Shown here one piece after another: positions 16,994 to 25,354 of a stretch of 64,000 nt of DNA. Each line of letters starts with the position of its first letter. Position 1 is the first letter of the stretch. Origin of the DNA: Tessaracoccus coleopterorum (GTDB lineage: Bacteria > Actinomycetota > Actinomycetes > Propionibacteriales > Propionibacteriaceae); NCBI RefSeq assembly GCF_011174705.1, contig NZ_JAANIJ010000001.1, forward strand, positions 3,286,001-3,350,000, given 5' to 3'. Both the position numbers and the translations under genes were made by a program. Under the pieces are notes generated by a model, which worked only from the letters and a program-made list of their open reading frames with translations, had not been told where the DNA came from and ran no database searches.

Positions 16994-17668
16994 TCAGAGG
17001 ACGCCGAAGGTGGTGAAGGCCTCGGTGGCCCCCATCCCCTCTGCGACCGCGGCCCGGAACTCCTTCTCGGCGGCCCGCTTTTCTGCGGCCTCCCGGACGA
17101 TGTCGGCCGCGATCTCCGAGGGCACGATGACCACGCCGTCGTCGTCGGCGACGATCAGGTCGCCCGGGCGGATCGTCACCCCGTCGATCTCGATCTCGAC
17201 CTGCTGGGCCACGATCTCGTGGCGTCCGAGGCTGTCGTAGGGGACGGTGCCGGTGGAGGCGACGGGGAAGTTCAGCCGACGCACTGCGGGGGTGTCGCGG
17301 ATCTTGCCGTCGGTCAGGGCGCCGGCCGCCCCGCGCTGCTTGCAGGCCGTGGAGACGAGCTCGCCCCACACCGCCATGTCGACCGCGCGCCGGGTCGGGG
17401 TGACGAACACCTCGTCCCTGCCGATCGAGTCGAGTGCGGACAGCAGCCCGAGGAAGGGCGTCTCCGGCACTCCGGGGACCCGCTGCGATTCGACCGTGAA
17501 CGCGTAGCCGACGACCGAGGTGCCCGGGACGAGCGGGTTGATCCCCGATGCGAGGCACTGGTTGCGCAGGCCCCGCTCATCCAGGCAGTCGGACAGGATG
17601 GCCGCGCTGAGCTCGGCCCTGATGAAATCGAGATCCAGGTTGCGCACCTGGCTGTCAACGTTGAACAT
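16994..17668 (-). CDS. RraA-family protein (HMG/CHA aldolase-like)
   Basis: This intact protein of 224 residues has the RraA fold: GTSVVGYAFTVE, FVTPTRRAVDMAVWGELVST, AAGALTDGKIRDT (Arg-Asp substrate/metal motif), LNFPVASTGTVPYDSLG and GVTIRPGDLIVADDDGVVIV. Family members act as class II aldolases or decarboxylases on 4-hydroxy-2-oxo acids; true RraA inhibits RNase E. In an importer/sugar-acid operon a catabolic aldolase or decarboxylase role is likelier, but the substrate is unknown. The ATG has a good ribosome binding site (AAGGAG). It lies 21 bases after the upstream permease gene and is followed by a strong hairpin. Confidence 0.85.
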   Translation of the reverse strand: MFNVDSQVRNLDLDFIRAELSAAILSDCLDERGLRNQCLASGINPLVPGTSVVGYAFTVESQRVPGVPETPFLGLLSALDSIGRDEVFVTPTRRAVDMAVWGELVSTACKQRGAAGALTDGKIRDTPAVRRLNFPVASTGTVPYDSLGRHEIVAQQVEIEIDGVTIRPGDLIVADDDGVVIVPSEIAADIVREAAEKRAAEKEFRAAVAEGMGATEAFTTFGVL

Positions 17669-17689
17669 TGTTCTCCTTGATGTGCGTGG

Positions 17690-18532
17690 TCAGCTCTTGA
17701 CCGCTCCGCCAGTGAGTCCGGCGACGAATTGACGCTGCAGCGCGAAGAAGAGGAGCAGCGGAATCAGGGTGGTGATGGTGGCCGAGGCCATCAGCGGGCC
17801 GATGTTCGGGTCATGCTCGCCGATCAACGAGGCCAGCGTCACCGTGGATGTCGTCGAGTTCGAGCTGAGGAACACCAGCGCGAAGAGGAACTCGCTCCAG
17901 CTGACGATCAGGGTGTAGGCGCCCACCGAGATGAGCGCGGGCCAGGCCATCGGGAGGATCACGGTGAAGAGGATCCGCACGCGCGAGGCCCCATCGACGA
18001 GGGCGGCCTCGGTGAGTTCGTAAGGGAGGCTGCGGAAGAACCCGATCAGCATCCAGACCCCGACGGGCATGAACATCAGGCAGTAGACGATCGTGAGGCC
18101 GCCCAGCGAACCGGTGAGGCCCAGCGTGTTCCACAGCAGGAAGATCGGCACGAGCGTCGCCGTCTGCGGCAGCAGCTGGGTGAAGAGCGTGAGCCCGAGG
18201 ACTCCGCCGACGCCGGGGAACTTCCACTGGGTGACCGCGTACGCCGCCGCGGACCCGAAGACGAGCACGACCAGGGTGGTCAGGATCGCGATGAGGCCCG
18301 AGTTTGCGACGGAGGCCAGGAGCTTGCCGTCGGCGGTCGCCTTGGCGAACTGGTCGAAGGTGAACTCCGTGGGGAACAGGGTCGGGCTGAGCCGTCCGAG
18401 TTCGGCATCGGTCTTGAAGGCCGAGATGACCATCCAGTAGATGGGGATGAGGGCGCCGATCAGCGCCGGGATGACGATGAACCAGCGGCCCAGGCCGGTG
18501 AGCCGGGACCGTCCTCGTGAGGTGCGTGTCAT
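17690..18532 (-). CDS. sugar ABC transporter permease, MalG type
   Basis: This intact 280-residue inner-membrane permease of the CUT1 sugar-importer class has six predicted helices, starting WFIVIPALIGALIPIYWMVI. The EAA loop ELTEAALVDGASRVRILFTV, which contacts the ATPase, is present, and the C-terminus FVAGLTGGAVKS is typical of MalG-like subunits. The ATG overlaps the stop of the MalF-like gene (ATGA). No ATP-binding subunit is encoded in the cluster, so a shared MsiK-type ATPase is probably used. The cargo is likely the glycoside or sugar acid processed by the downstream enzymes. Confidence 0.93.
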   Translation of the reverse strand: MTRTSRGRSRLTGLGRWFIVIPALIGALIPIYWMVISAFKTDAELGRLSPTLFPTEFTFDQFAKATADGKLLASVANSGLIAILTTLVVLVFGSAAAYAVTQWKFPGVGGVLGLTLFTQLLPQTATLVPIFLLWNTLGLTGSLGGLTIVYCLMFMPVGVWMLIGFFRSLPYELTEAALVDGASRVRILFTVILPMAWPALISVGAYTLIVSWSEFLFALVFLSSNSTTSTVTLASLIGEHDPNIGPLMASATITTLIPLLLFFALQRQFVAGLTGGAVKS

Positions 18533-19443
18533 GACTGCTTCCTCCTGGCCGCGAGCACGTAGACGACGATCGCGACGCTCATCAGCAGGAAGGAGATGAC
18601 CGACAGCGCCGAGCCCTGATCGAAGCGGTTGAAGACGAACGAGGTCTTGTAGATGTCGAAGGCCAGCGTGGTGGTGGAGGTGCCGGGGCCACCCTGCGTC
18701 ATCGCGTAGGACAGGTCGAAGTAGTTGAACGTCCAGATGAAGGCCAGCAGGCCGGTGAGGATGAACACGTTCTTCAGGGCGGGCAGCACGATGTGGCGGA
18801 CCCGCTTGAGGTAGCCGGCGCCGTCCAGCGCCGCGGCCTCGTACAGCTCGGTCGGGATCGCCTTGAGACCGGCCGAGAGCATCAGCATCCAGAAGGGGAC
18901 GGCCTTCCACACGTTGGTGAACACCAGCGCGCCGAGGGCCGTGTTGGGGTCGCCGAGCCAGTCGTGGCCCGGGAGGCCGAACCAGGAGAGCACCTCGTTG
19001 GCGAGGCCGCCGATCGGGTTGTAGATCGTCAGCCACACGGCGCTGACCACGACGCCGGGCATCACCCACGGCGCGATCAGGAGGGTGCGGATGAAGCCGA
19101 TCCCGCGCCCGGGCCGGTCGAGCGCGAGCGCGAGGATGAGGCCGAGCACCGCCTGGAAGGCCAGACCGGACACGGTCCACACGAGGGTCACCCAGATGGT
19201 GCCGCCGAGGTTGCCGAACTCGAAGAGCTGGCGGTAGATCTGCAGGCCCACGAACTCGCCGTCGTTGGTGCTGAGCCGGTTGACGTGCAGCGACGTCCAG
19301 AGGTTGTAGGCGACCGGGTAGATGACGAGCCAGGCTGCGACCAGCGCCGGGACGGCCGCCATCGTCCAGCCTCCCCAGTGGCGCCTGTCTGGGCGGAAGC
19401 CCCGGGCGGTTGTGCCCGGGGCCTCCGTGGTGCTGACGGTCAC
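18529..19443 (-). CDS. sugar ABC transporter permease, MalF type
   Basis: This intact 304-residue CUT1 permease partners the MalG-like subunit. A cytoplasmic N-terminus is followed by TMAAVPALVAAWLVIYPVAY, the helices GLAFQAVLGLILALALD and APWVMPGVVVSAVW, and the EAA loop PTELYEAAALDGAGYLKR. The conserved YAMTQGGPGTSTTTL and a final helix (VISFLLMSVAIVVYVLAARR) complete it. The GTG start overlaps the stop of the solute-binding protein gene (GTGA), showing tight coupling of the three importer genes. Confidence 0.93.
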   Translation of the reverse strand: MTVSTTEAPGTTARGFRPDRRHWGGWTMAAVPALVAAWLVIYPVAYNLWTSLHVNRLSTNDGEFVGLQIYRQLFEFGNLGGTIWVTLVWTVSGLAFQAVLGLILALALDRPGRGIGFIRTLLIAPWVMPGVVVSAVWLTIYNPIGGLANEVLSWFGLPGHDWLGDPNTALGALVFTNVWKAVPFWMLMLSAGLKAIPTELYEAAALDGAGYLKRVRHIVLPALKNVFILTGLLAFIWTFNYFDLSYAMTQGGPGTSTTTLAFDIYKTSFVFNRFDQGSALSVISFLLMSVAIVVYVLAARRKQS

Positions 19444-20767
19444 AGCAGGACCTGTTCGTTGACCTTCTTGTCGAACAGGGTCAGCTGCTCTACGACGTCC
19501 TTACCCTCGTTGACCGCGGCGCGGGCAGCGATCTCGAACTCGGCCGACACCTGGGCCATCTGGGGACGGGGCGGATCGGGAGGCCGCTGTGGGGCAGGAT
19601 CTCCTTGAACGCGTCGTAGAAGGGGTCGCTGGCGAACGGTTCACCCTCCATGCCGTCGATGAGCGGCGGGAACGAGGTGCTGGACGCGAGCGTGGTGAGG
19701 TTCTCCGCCTTCTCGAAGTAGGCCAGGAACCGACCCGCGGCCTCCTGCTGCTTCGACTTGGCGTTCATGCCGATCTGCCAGCCGCCGGAGGTGGAGGCCG
19801 AGGGGTCACCGGCCTTCGGCACGGGGATGGGGGCGAGGGCGTAGTCCTCGCCGAGCTTGAGGTCGGGGCTGACCTTCAGCAGGGCGTCGCGGGCCCAGGG
19901 CCGGCGGTCATCATGGCGACCTGGCCCTCGGCGAACAGGGAGTAGCTGGTCTGCTCGCTCATGTTCGACTCGCCGGGGGAACGGCGCCGGTGGCCGCGAT
20001 GCGCTGCAGCAGCGTGACGGCGGCGACGGCACCCTCGTTCTCGGCGGCGATGGCCTTGGGCGTGCCGTCGGGGTGAGAAGGGCTCCGTCGGCGGTCTTCA
20101 TGTACGGGCCGACCGCCTCGTAGGCCATGGCGTAGTCGGAGTCGGTGCGGTACACGTAGCCGAACTTCCCGGAGTCCTTGAACTTCGCCACGGCGTCGAC
20201 GAGCTCATCCCAGGTCTCCGGTGCCTTCGCGTTGCCCTCGGCGTCGACGATGCCGGCCTCCTTGAGCATCTTCGGGTTGTACCAGAAGGCGCGGGCGTCG
20301 GTGTCGATGGGCAGCGTGTACTGCTTCCCGTCGAGGGCGCCGACCTCGAGGAGGCCGGGGATGAACTTGTCCTTGGCCACGTCGTTGGCGGTGATGGCCT
20401 CGTCGAGCGGCGCGAGGTAGCCCGCCTGCTGCCAGGCCTGGACGTTCGGGTGGTTCACGCGGAACACGTCCGGGCCCTGACCCGCGCGGAGCGAGGTGTT
20501 GAGTTTCGTGTCGTAGTCGGCGAAGTTGATGGCGTCGACGTTGACCTTCACGTCAGGGTTGTCCGCCATGAACGCGTCGACGATCTTCTGCTCGGCGGCG
20601 AGCGTCCCCGGTGAGTTGGTGGTGGCCCACGTGATGGTGACCTGCGCCCCACCCGTCGGGGCCTCGGTCGAGCCCGAACCGCCGGTGTTGCCTGCGGTGG
20701 AGCAGCCGGTCATGGTGAGGGCGAGGGCGGATGCCAGAGCGACAGCCCAACGACTGTGTTGGTTCAT
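19440..20767 (-). CDS. extracellular sugar-binding lipoprotein of CUT1 importer (frame broken)
   Basis: This solute-binding protein of about 442 aa is anchored as a lipoprotein. The signal peptide is WAVALASALALTMTGC with lipobox TMTGC, followed by a Gly/Ser/Thr-rich linker. The family-1 binding fold follows: EQKIVDAFMADNPDVKVNV, SLRAGQGPDVFRVNHPNVQA, YTLPIDTDARAFWYNPKMLK, EAPETWDELVDAVAKF-like and GGWQIGMNAKSKQQEAAGRF. The frame breaks near 20075, 19975, 19895 and 19570. The ribosome binding site (AGGAG) is good. It heads the minus-strand cluster, divergent from the GntR regulator, so the regulator probably controls this promoter. Ligand unknown. Confidence 0.88.
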
Positions 20768-20813
20768 GGAAACTCCTATCGATTGTCGCTTATCGGTGAA
20801 ATGTAGGTTGCCC

Positions 20814-20819
20814 TATGAT
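20814..20819 (+). promoter_or_regulatory. -10 element of the GntR regulator gene
   Basis: TATGAT ends 7 bases before an in-frame ATG at 20827, so the transcript could be leaderless or have an 18-base leader to the GTG at 20845. The imperfect palindrome at 20817-20833 (TGA.. TG ..CA..TCA) overlaps this element and could be the regulator's own operator. Confidence 0.4.
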
Positions 20820-20844
20820 GTGTCGCATGTCAAGGGAGGCAAAT

Positions 20845-21520
20845 GTGTCGACGTCCGAGCGCTTCGTGCTGAGCAAGGCCCTGTTGTCCGATCAGATCTA
20901 CGACCTGTTGCGCCGCGAGTTGCTCGCCAACGAGAGGCCGCCGGGCAGCAGGTTGGTCGAGTCCGAGATCGCCCGCCAGCTCTCGGTCAGCCAGGCGCCC
21001 GTGCGGGAGGCCCTGCGACGCCTCACCCACGAGGGCATGGTCATGCAGATCCCACGGCGGGGAGCTTCGTGGCCGAGATTTCGGTCGACGGGGCGCGCGA
21101 CGCATACGAGTTGCGCGCGACGTTGGAGCCGCTGGCCGTGACCGGGGCGATCCGGGAGGCCAACCCGGAGCTGGTCGCGACCCTGCGGGAGGCCCTCGGA
21201 TACATGCTCACGGCGGCCGAGGAGGACGACCTCCCGGGCTTCATCGATGGCGATGTCACGTTCCACCGGGCCGTGTGGGCCGCCTCGGGCAACGAGCTGC
21301 TCCCAAGGTGTGGCAGCAGATCGAGCCCGCCATGCGCAACCTGACGTCGATCTCGAACCGCATGTTCTTCCGGGATCTGCGGCAGATCGCCCGCACCCAT
21401 GAGCCGCTGCTGCGGGCCATCGCCAAGCGCGACCCGGGCGCCCCGGAGCTGTTCCGGGTGCACGTGACGGATGTCTGGCAGCGCCTCCTCGCCCAACCGG
21501 GCGGTGGGCGGACCGGCTAG
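20845..21520 (+). CDS. GntR/FadR-family transcriptional regulator (frame broken)
   Basis: This protein of about 225 aa has an N-terminal winged helix: LLSDQIYDLLRRELLANERP, PGSRLVESEIARQLSVSQAP and VREALRRLTHEGMVMQIPRR. An FCD ligand-binding domain follows, with AYELRATLEPLAVTGAIREA, DVTFHRAVWAASGNELL and HEPLLRAIAKRD. FCD regulators usually sense sugar acids or other organic acids, which suits the divergent gene cluster. The GTG at 20845 has an AAGGGAGG ribosome binding site 5 bases away; an in-frame ATG at 20827 could be used by a leaderless transcript. The frame breaks near 21060 and near 21303. Its TAG at 21518-21520 shares the CTAG with the predicted stop of the NUDIX gene. Confidence 0.88.
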
Positions 21521-22291
21521 GGGTCGGGTGGCCTGCCTCCGTGTAGCCCCGGCCACCGGCGAGCATGAACGCGATCCTGCGCGCGGACAGCTCGGTGACA
21601 TGGGAGGCCACGTCACCCTGCTCGACCCAGTGCACGGCCCGGATCTCCCGGTCCGAGGGCACCAGCGTCGCGACCGTCGCGGCGTCGAGCACCCCGCCGT
21701 CGAAGATGAACTCGACGGCGTCGTCCCAGCCCAGGTAGGGCGGCATCCAGTCCGTGATGAGCGGCTGGCCGAGGCGGACGTCCAGCCCGATCTCCTCAAC
21801 CAGTTCGCGCTCGGCGGCGACCCGTGGGGCTCGCCCACCTCGGCAACGCCGCCGGGCAGTTCCCAGTCGTCCTTGTAGGTCGTCTCGAGCAGCAGCACCC
21901 GCCCCGCCCCGTCCAGGAACAGGGCGTGTGCGATGACGCGCTTGGTGGGGAGGATGGAGTTGAGCACGCCGGAGTGCCCGTGCGGGCCGTAGACGGGGTC
22001 GACGTTGAGGCGCGAGTAGATCAGCACGTCGCGGAAGACGCCCGGCTCGGGCTCGATGGCCGAACGCAGCCTGCCCTCGAGTCGGAAGCCCGCGCGGTGC
22101 ACCGCGGTGCGCGCCGCGTGGTCCCAATCGGGCAGCTCAACCTGCAGGCGGCGCAGATCGTGCCCGATCAGCACCTCGTCGGCGGCCTGCGAGACGGCCC
22201 GTGACAGGGTCTCCTGATCGACCCGCTGCTCACCCCAGCGCAGGCTGCCCACGCCGCCGTTGACGTCGACATGGACCTTGAACTCGCTCAC
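21517..22291 (-). CDS. GNAT-like/NUDIX hydrolase two-part protein (frame broken)
   Basis: The protein has about 258 aa. The C-terminal half is a NUDIX domain: WELPGGVAEVGE, then after a frame break near 21825 AAERELVEEIGLDV, which together complete the Gx5Ex7REUxEExGU box. ITDWMPPYLGWDDAVEFIFD follows. The N-terminal half contains ARTAVHRAGFRLEGRLRSAI and FRDVLIYSRLNVD, resembling the end of a GNAT acetyltransferase, while SLRWGEQRVDQETLSRAVSQ precedes it. The substrate is unknown. The GTG start overlaps the glgB stop (GTGA). The exact end is uncertain: restoring one C near 21515 gives a TAG at 21517-21519. Confidence 0.75.
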
Positions 22292-24181
22292 GAGCCGACG
22301 TTGCGGCGCAGCCAGATCGATCCGAGCGGCGGGACGGTGACGCGGGCCCGCGCCGGGAAGTGGCCCACGGCTCTCCGGTGGCGTGCACCTCGCCCAGGTT
22401 GCCGAACTCGCCGGAGCCGTCGTAGATGGGGCATCGGTGTTGAGGATCTCCTCCCACGCACCGTCCTCCGGCAGGCCGATCTCGTAGTCGCGCAGCGGCT
22501 CGGGGAGAAGTTCGTGACGCACGCGACATGGTTGCCGCGGGAGTCGTTGCGCACCCAGGCCAGCGTGTCGCGCGAGGCGTCGTCGGCGTTGATCCAGGTG
22601 AAGCCCGTCGGGTCGTTGTCCAGCTCGTAGAGGGCGCTGTTGTCGCGGTACACGTGGTTGAGATCGCGGAAGAGGCGCTGCAGGCCGCCGTGGCCCCAGA
22701 GCTCCGAGACCCACCACTCGAGGCTGACGGACTCGTCGAACTCGGGCCGCTGGCCGAACTCGCAGCCCATGAACACCAACTGCTTACCGGGGAAGCTCCA
22801 CATGAACGAGTAGAACGCGCGCAGCGTCGCGAACTTGCGCCAGTCGTCCTGCGGCACCTTGTTGATCATCGAGCCCTTGCCGTGCACCACCTCGTCGTGG
22901 CTGATCGGCAGCACGAAGTTCTCCGAGTACTGGTAGACCATCGCGAAGGTGAGCAGGTTGTGCTCGTACTGGCGGTAGATGGGGTCGAGCTGCAGGTAGC
23001 GCAGCGTGTCGTTCATCCAGCCCATGTTCCACTTGAAGCCGAACCCCAGGCCGCCCTCGTGCACCGGCTTGGTGACCCCGCGAAGCTGGTGGACTCCTCC
23101 GCCACCATCACGACGCCGGGCTCACGCTCGTACAGGTGCCGGTTGACATAGCGCAGGAAGTCGATCGCCTCGAGGTTCTCCCGGCCGCCGAACTCGTTGG
23201 GCACCCACTGACCCTCCTCGCGGGAGTAGTCGAGGTAGATCATGGACGCGACCGCGTCGACGCGGAGACCGTCGACGTGGAACTCCTTGATCCAGTACAG
23301 CGCGTTGCTGACCAGGAAGCTCTTCACCTCGTTGCGGCCGTAGTTGAAGATGTAGGTGCCCCAGTCCATGTGCTCGCCCTGGCGGGGATCGGAGTGCTCG
23401 TACAGGGCGGTGCCGTCGAAGCGGCCCAGCGCCCACTCGTCCTTCGGGAAGTGACCGGGGACCCAGTCCATGATCACGCCGATTCCAGCCTGGTGGAGCC
23501 GGTCGATCAGGTGACGGAGATCGTCGGGCCTGCCGAAGCGTGACGTGGGGGAGAAGTAGCCGGTGACCTGGTAACCCCAGCTCGGCTCGAACGGGTGCTC
23601 GGCAAGCGGCATGAACTCGACGTGCGTGTAGCCCTGCCACTTGACGTAGCTGACCAGTTCCTCGGCCAGGTCGAGGTAGCTCTTACCCCGGCGCCAGCCA
23701 CCGAGGTGCACCTCGTAGACGCTCATCGGCTCCGCGTGGGCGCGGGAGGCCTTCCTGCGCTCCATCCAGTCGTCGTCGGACCAGGCGTACTTCGACTCGT
23801 AGACGATGGACGCGTTGTCCGGCGCCTGCTCGCTGAACCTGGCCATGGGATCGACCTTCTCGACCCAGTGGCCGTCACCGGTCTCGATGCGGTACTTGTA
23901 CAGGGTCCCTCATCGAGGCCCTCGATGAAGACCGCCCAGACGCCGCTGCCGGGGACGAGCTCCATCGCGTCGCCGGTCCACCAGTTGAAGTCGCCGATCA
24001 CCTGGACGGAGCGCGCGTTGGGTGCCCACACCGCGAACCGCACGCCCGTGACGTCACCCCGCTCCGCGTCGTGCAGCGTCACGACATGCGAGCCCAGCCT
24101 CCGCCAGAGTTCGGTGTCACCGCCGTTGTGGAACCCCTCCAGGTCCCAGCCGGTGAGTCCTCCGAACCGGTCGTGCGCCAT
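22288..24181 (-). CDS. glgB: 1,4-alpha-glucan branching enzyme (frame broken)
   Basis: This is a GH13 branching enzyme of about 630 aa that makes alpha-1,6 branches in glycogen-like glucan. The N-terminal CBM48 part contains [20 protein letters not shown]. The catalytic barrel has [34 protein letters not shown] (nucleophile Asp), [12 protein letters not shown] (acid/base Glu) and [18 protein letters not shown]-terminal beta domain ends the protein. The start is the second ATG, at 24181, because GAAGGAG lies 7 bases before it and only one base before the first. The frame breaks near 23908, 23078, 22505, 22425 and 22362. It works with mak and glgE just upstream. Confidence 0.93.
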
Positions 24182-24215
24182 GGTCATGCTCCTTCGGGAA
24201 GTGTTGAAAGGAAAT

Positions 24216-25354
24216 CTAGCGGTACTCGGATGAGCTGGGGCGGTACCGGGCCTCATACGCAACCTCGTATCCGGCCTTGTCCGTCTCGTAGCCCGCGAGC
24301 AGCGGGTCGGGCGTGGCCGGATCGAGCCCGTAACCGGTCAGGAACGCGGCCCGGCAGGCTTCGAGCCATCCCGCGTCCGCGTCGCCCGCGGCGGCTGCGT
24401 AGCCGAACGAGCGGAGCATCCCCGCGACGTCCCGCAGCGGTGAGTCGGGGCGGCGGCGCTCGTCCAGGGACTTCAACGGCTCGCCCTCGAAGTCGACGTA
24501 GATCCAGCGGCCGCCCGTCAGGAGCACCTGGCCCAGGTGGCAGTCGCCGTGCACCCGCTGAACGGGAACCGGTGTGTTGGCCACCTCATCGAAGACCCGC
24601 TCCGCCCTTGCACGGTACGCGGCGGCCTCGGCGAACTCGTCGGCCACGCCCCCGAACCGGACCCGGAAGCCGGCAGCCACCTCGGAACCCCCCAGGGTGC
24701 CCGTGCCGAGCTTCTCCGCGAGGATCCGGTGCACGGTGGCGAGGGCCTCCCCGAGCGAGCGCGCGTGGTCGGAGAAGTCGCGTGCGGCGGCGGCGTGCTC
24801 GCAGGCCAGCACGTATCCGTCGGTCGGGTCAGGCAGCGCCTCGAGGAACACGGCGAGGTCGGTTCCGTCGACGCTCCAGGAGCCGTACAGCTCGGCGACC
24901 ACCCCGCTGCCGCGGAGCACCCGGTGCAGCTCGACGTCGATGTTGCTGCCCGGCTCGATGCGCCGGAACACCTTGGCCAGGAGTTCGTCACCGTAGAAGA
25001 TGCTCGTGTTGGACTGCTCGCCGGTGAACCGGCGGGCGGTGAGCCCGGTCGGCACCGGCCGCAGCGACTCGAAGCCCGGTGCACCCTCGCGCAGCAGGTC
25101 GAGCAGGATGCCCGCATCGTCGCACGCGTCGATGGGGCGGCGCCGTCGCTGTAGAGCAGCGGGATCAGGTAGCGCTCCCGGTGACCGTCGTCGAACTCGA
25201 CGACGAGGATGGCGGGTCGGAGCCCCGGGCCGGGATCCGGGGTCGAGGCCCAGTCACCGAGCTCGACGCCCACCGGACGGCCGGCGCGGCCCGAGAACCA
25301 GCGCTGGCCCTGTGCAAGCGACCAGAGTGTGCCGGTGAGCTCGGTGTCGTTCAT
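24216..25354 (-). CDS. mak: maltokinase (frame broken once)
   Basis: This protein of about 379 aa phosphorylates maltose with ATP to maltose 1-phosphate, the substrate of GlgE. The eukaryotic-kinase-like fold is seen in FTGEQSNTSIFYGDELLAKV, VAELYGSWSVDGTDLAVFLE, the catalytic RVHGDCHLGQVLLTGG and YVDFEGEPLKSLDERR (metal Asp). DVAGMLRSFGYAA also matches Mak/Pep2 proteins. The N-terminal QRWFSGRAGRPV is typical. The frame breaks near 25140. The ATG overlaps the glgE stop (ATGA). In many actinobacteria mak is fused or adjacent to trehalose synthase; treS is not in this window. Confidence 0.92.
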
